Assembly: GCF_000002995.4 (NCBI RefSeq)
Contig: NW_025062479.1
Coordinates: forward strand, 3,121,721-3,185,720
DNA length: 64,000 nt
Direction: 5' to 3'
Source: Brugia malayi
Lineage: Eukaryota; Nematoda; Chromadorea; Rhabditida; Onchocercidae
Part shown: piece by piece, positions 63,163 through 64,000 of the stretch
Numbering within the stretch: the stretch's first letter is position 1
How the letters are laid out: each line of letters starts with the position of its first letter
Made by a program: the position numbers and the translations under genes
The notes under the pieces: generated by a model
What the model was told of the DNA's origin: nothing
Databases searched by the model: none
The model's input: the letters and a program-made list of their open reading frames with translations, nothing else

Positions 63163-64000
63163 TTATTTAAAGGGACCATAGGGCAGCACAAGATGGCACC
63201 TATAATCATCATCATTACAAATTTTCGTTGCGCGTTATTCTTACTTGCTTTTCTTTCCCTCATTCCTCCATTTTTTCACTTTTTTTTCAATTACAGTTTG
63301 TTTGAAAACTTCACCCTCTCTCTCTCTTTCTCTTCCTTTCTCTGTGCATCATGTGAAAGTTTATCAACGAAAGGAAAAAGTTTACTTTTCATGCGTACTT
63401 TTAAAATGCTTTGTTATTTTTTGCACTTGTGGAGAAGTTAACTTCGATTTTATTTCTATGTGATCATTTTGTGTAGGATAATTTGGAAGGTTGTGGCAAT
63501 TATAATTATAGTTATAATGATGAAGATGTTAATTAGAATAATGATAAAATTGAACTATGATAATGATTGACAATATAGTATTGAAAGAATAGCCTTTAAG
63601 CATGGACTTTAAGAATGTCGAATAATGCTACATTCAATTCTAATAAATATGCAATAATATTTGGCAGTGATTACGTTAATCACTGCCATAAATAATAATT
63701 AAAATACGGCTGTAATTGTAATAATAATGCTAACGCAACTACATATGTTCATTCATCTTCTGTAAATGAAAAATTTATTAATGTTAAAAGAGCGACAATT
63801 TGTCCGAAATAGTACTTGCATGAGTGCCACGGTGAAACGAACAAGACTAAAAGAATGGAAGGTTACCATATATTTCGATATTCACTTATTTCTTCCTTTT
63901 CTTGCTAATATTTTTGACTAAGCTTAAATTCACTCCACTATTTAAATTCTTCTTGACTTCTTGAATTTAGTATTTCAATTTGTTCAATGTGATACCAGAC

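Larger units (their letters stand above)
60035..64000. other. Non-coding, microsatellite-rich right end
   Basis: No recognised gene. Open frames of 60-82 codons occur (for example 61968-62159 with a CSKCGAPY stretch, and 63193-63441), but none has supporting splice sites or family resemblance. The region holds dispersed direct repeats and ATT, AAT and TA microsatellites. Confidence 0.45.

Noticed and set aside
1..64000. CRISPR arrays, rRNA, tRNA, transposase genes and viral genes.
   Set aside because: None seen. The repeats are microsatellites or short local duplications without array spacing or element-coding capacity.

Overview
The window is AT-rich eukaryotic DNA with small spliced genes on both strands. 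It has no operon-style bacterial genes, rRNA, tRNA or CRISPR. The gene set (a cat-1-type vesicular monoamine transporter, fibulin-1 with C and D ends), the short phase-consistent introns with loose TTTCAG/TTTTAG acceptors, and acceptor-like sites 2-22 nt before start codons (suggesting spliced-leader trans-splicing) all point to a nematode. The AT richness and loose acceptors suggest clade III (spirurid or filarial-like) rather than Caenorhabditis. That placement is inference. Gene models were built by hand, joining exons so that reading phase and homology agree. I had no alignment tool.

Layout. 61-708 (-): 5' part of a BOD1/SHG1-family gene running off the left edge. 6119-9955 (+): vesicular monoamine transporter, 12 exons. 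10624-11569 (+): frame-consistent candidate that joins an N-terminal membrane segment to a divergent ubiquitin-like domain. 12571-17106 (-): WDR26-type LisH/CTLH/WD40 subunit of the CTLH (GID) E3 ligase. 17107-22171: long intergenic stretch with a GT-rich tract, paired GGGCGCGAA motifs and a few orphan exon-like segments. 22174-28131 (+): M3-family (oligopeptidase A-like) protein with a likely mitochondrial presequence that has lost the HExxH zinc motif. 28400-34282 (-): MSH2, 20 exons. 35265-37540 (-): RNase H2 subunit B, 6 exons. 40639-49568 (+): fibulin-1, with shared EGF exons followed by alternative C and then D terminal exon sets. 50647-52315 (-): COX18, a mitochondrial membrane insertase. 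53186-53386 (+): unrecognised 66-residue tail-anchored-like protein. 53541-57050 (+): COP9 signalosome subunit 4. 57051-64000: mostly non-coding and microsatellite-rich, with one orphan exon and one broken secreted-protein-like frame.

How genes may work together. WDR26 and CSN4 belong to two ubiquitin-system complexes (CTLH ligase, cullin deneddylation). RNASEH2B and MSH2 are adjacent and co-oriented, and both act in replication-linked genome maintenance. COX18 and the M3 pseudopeptidase are both predicted mitochondrial. These links are inferred from family membership and proximity, not from shared regulatory sequence.

The items most worth a second look are the membrane-anchored ubiquitin-like gene, the zinc-site-less M3 protein (with one unresolved splice junction), the conserved fibulin-1 C/D exon arrangement, the RNASEH2B-MSH2 pairing, the small tail-anchored gene just upstream of CSN4, and the broken secreted-type frame near 59.7-60.0 kb.
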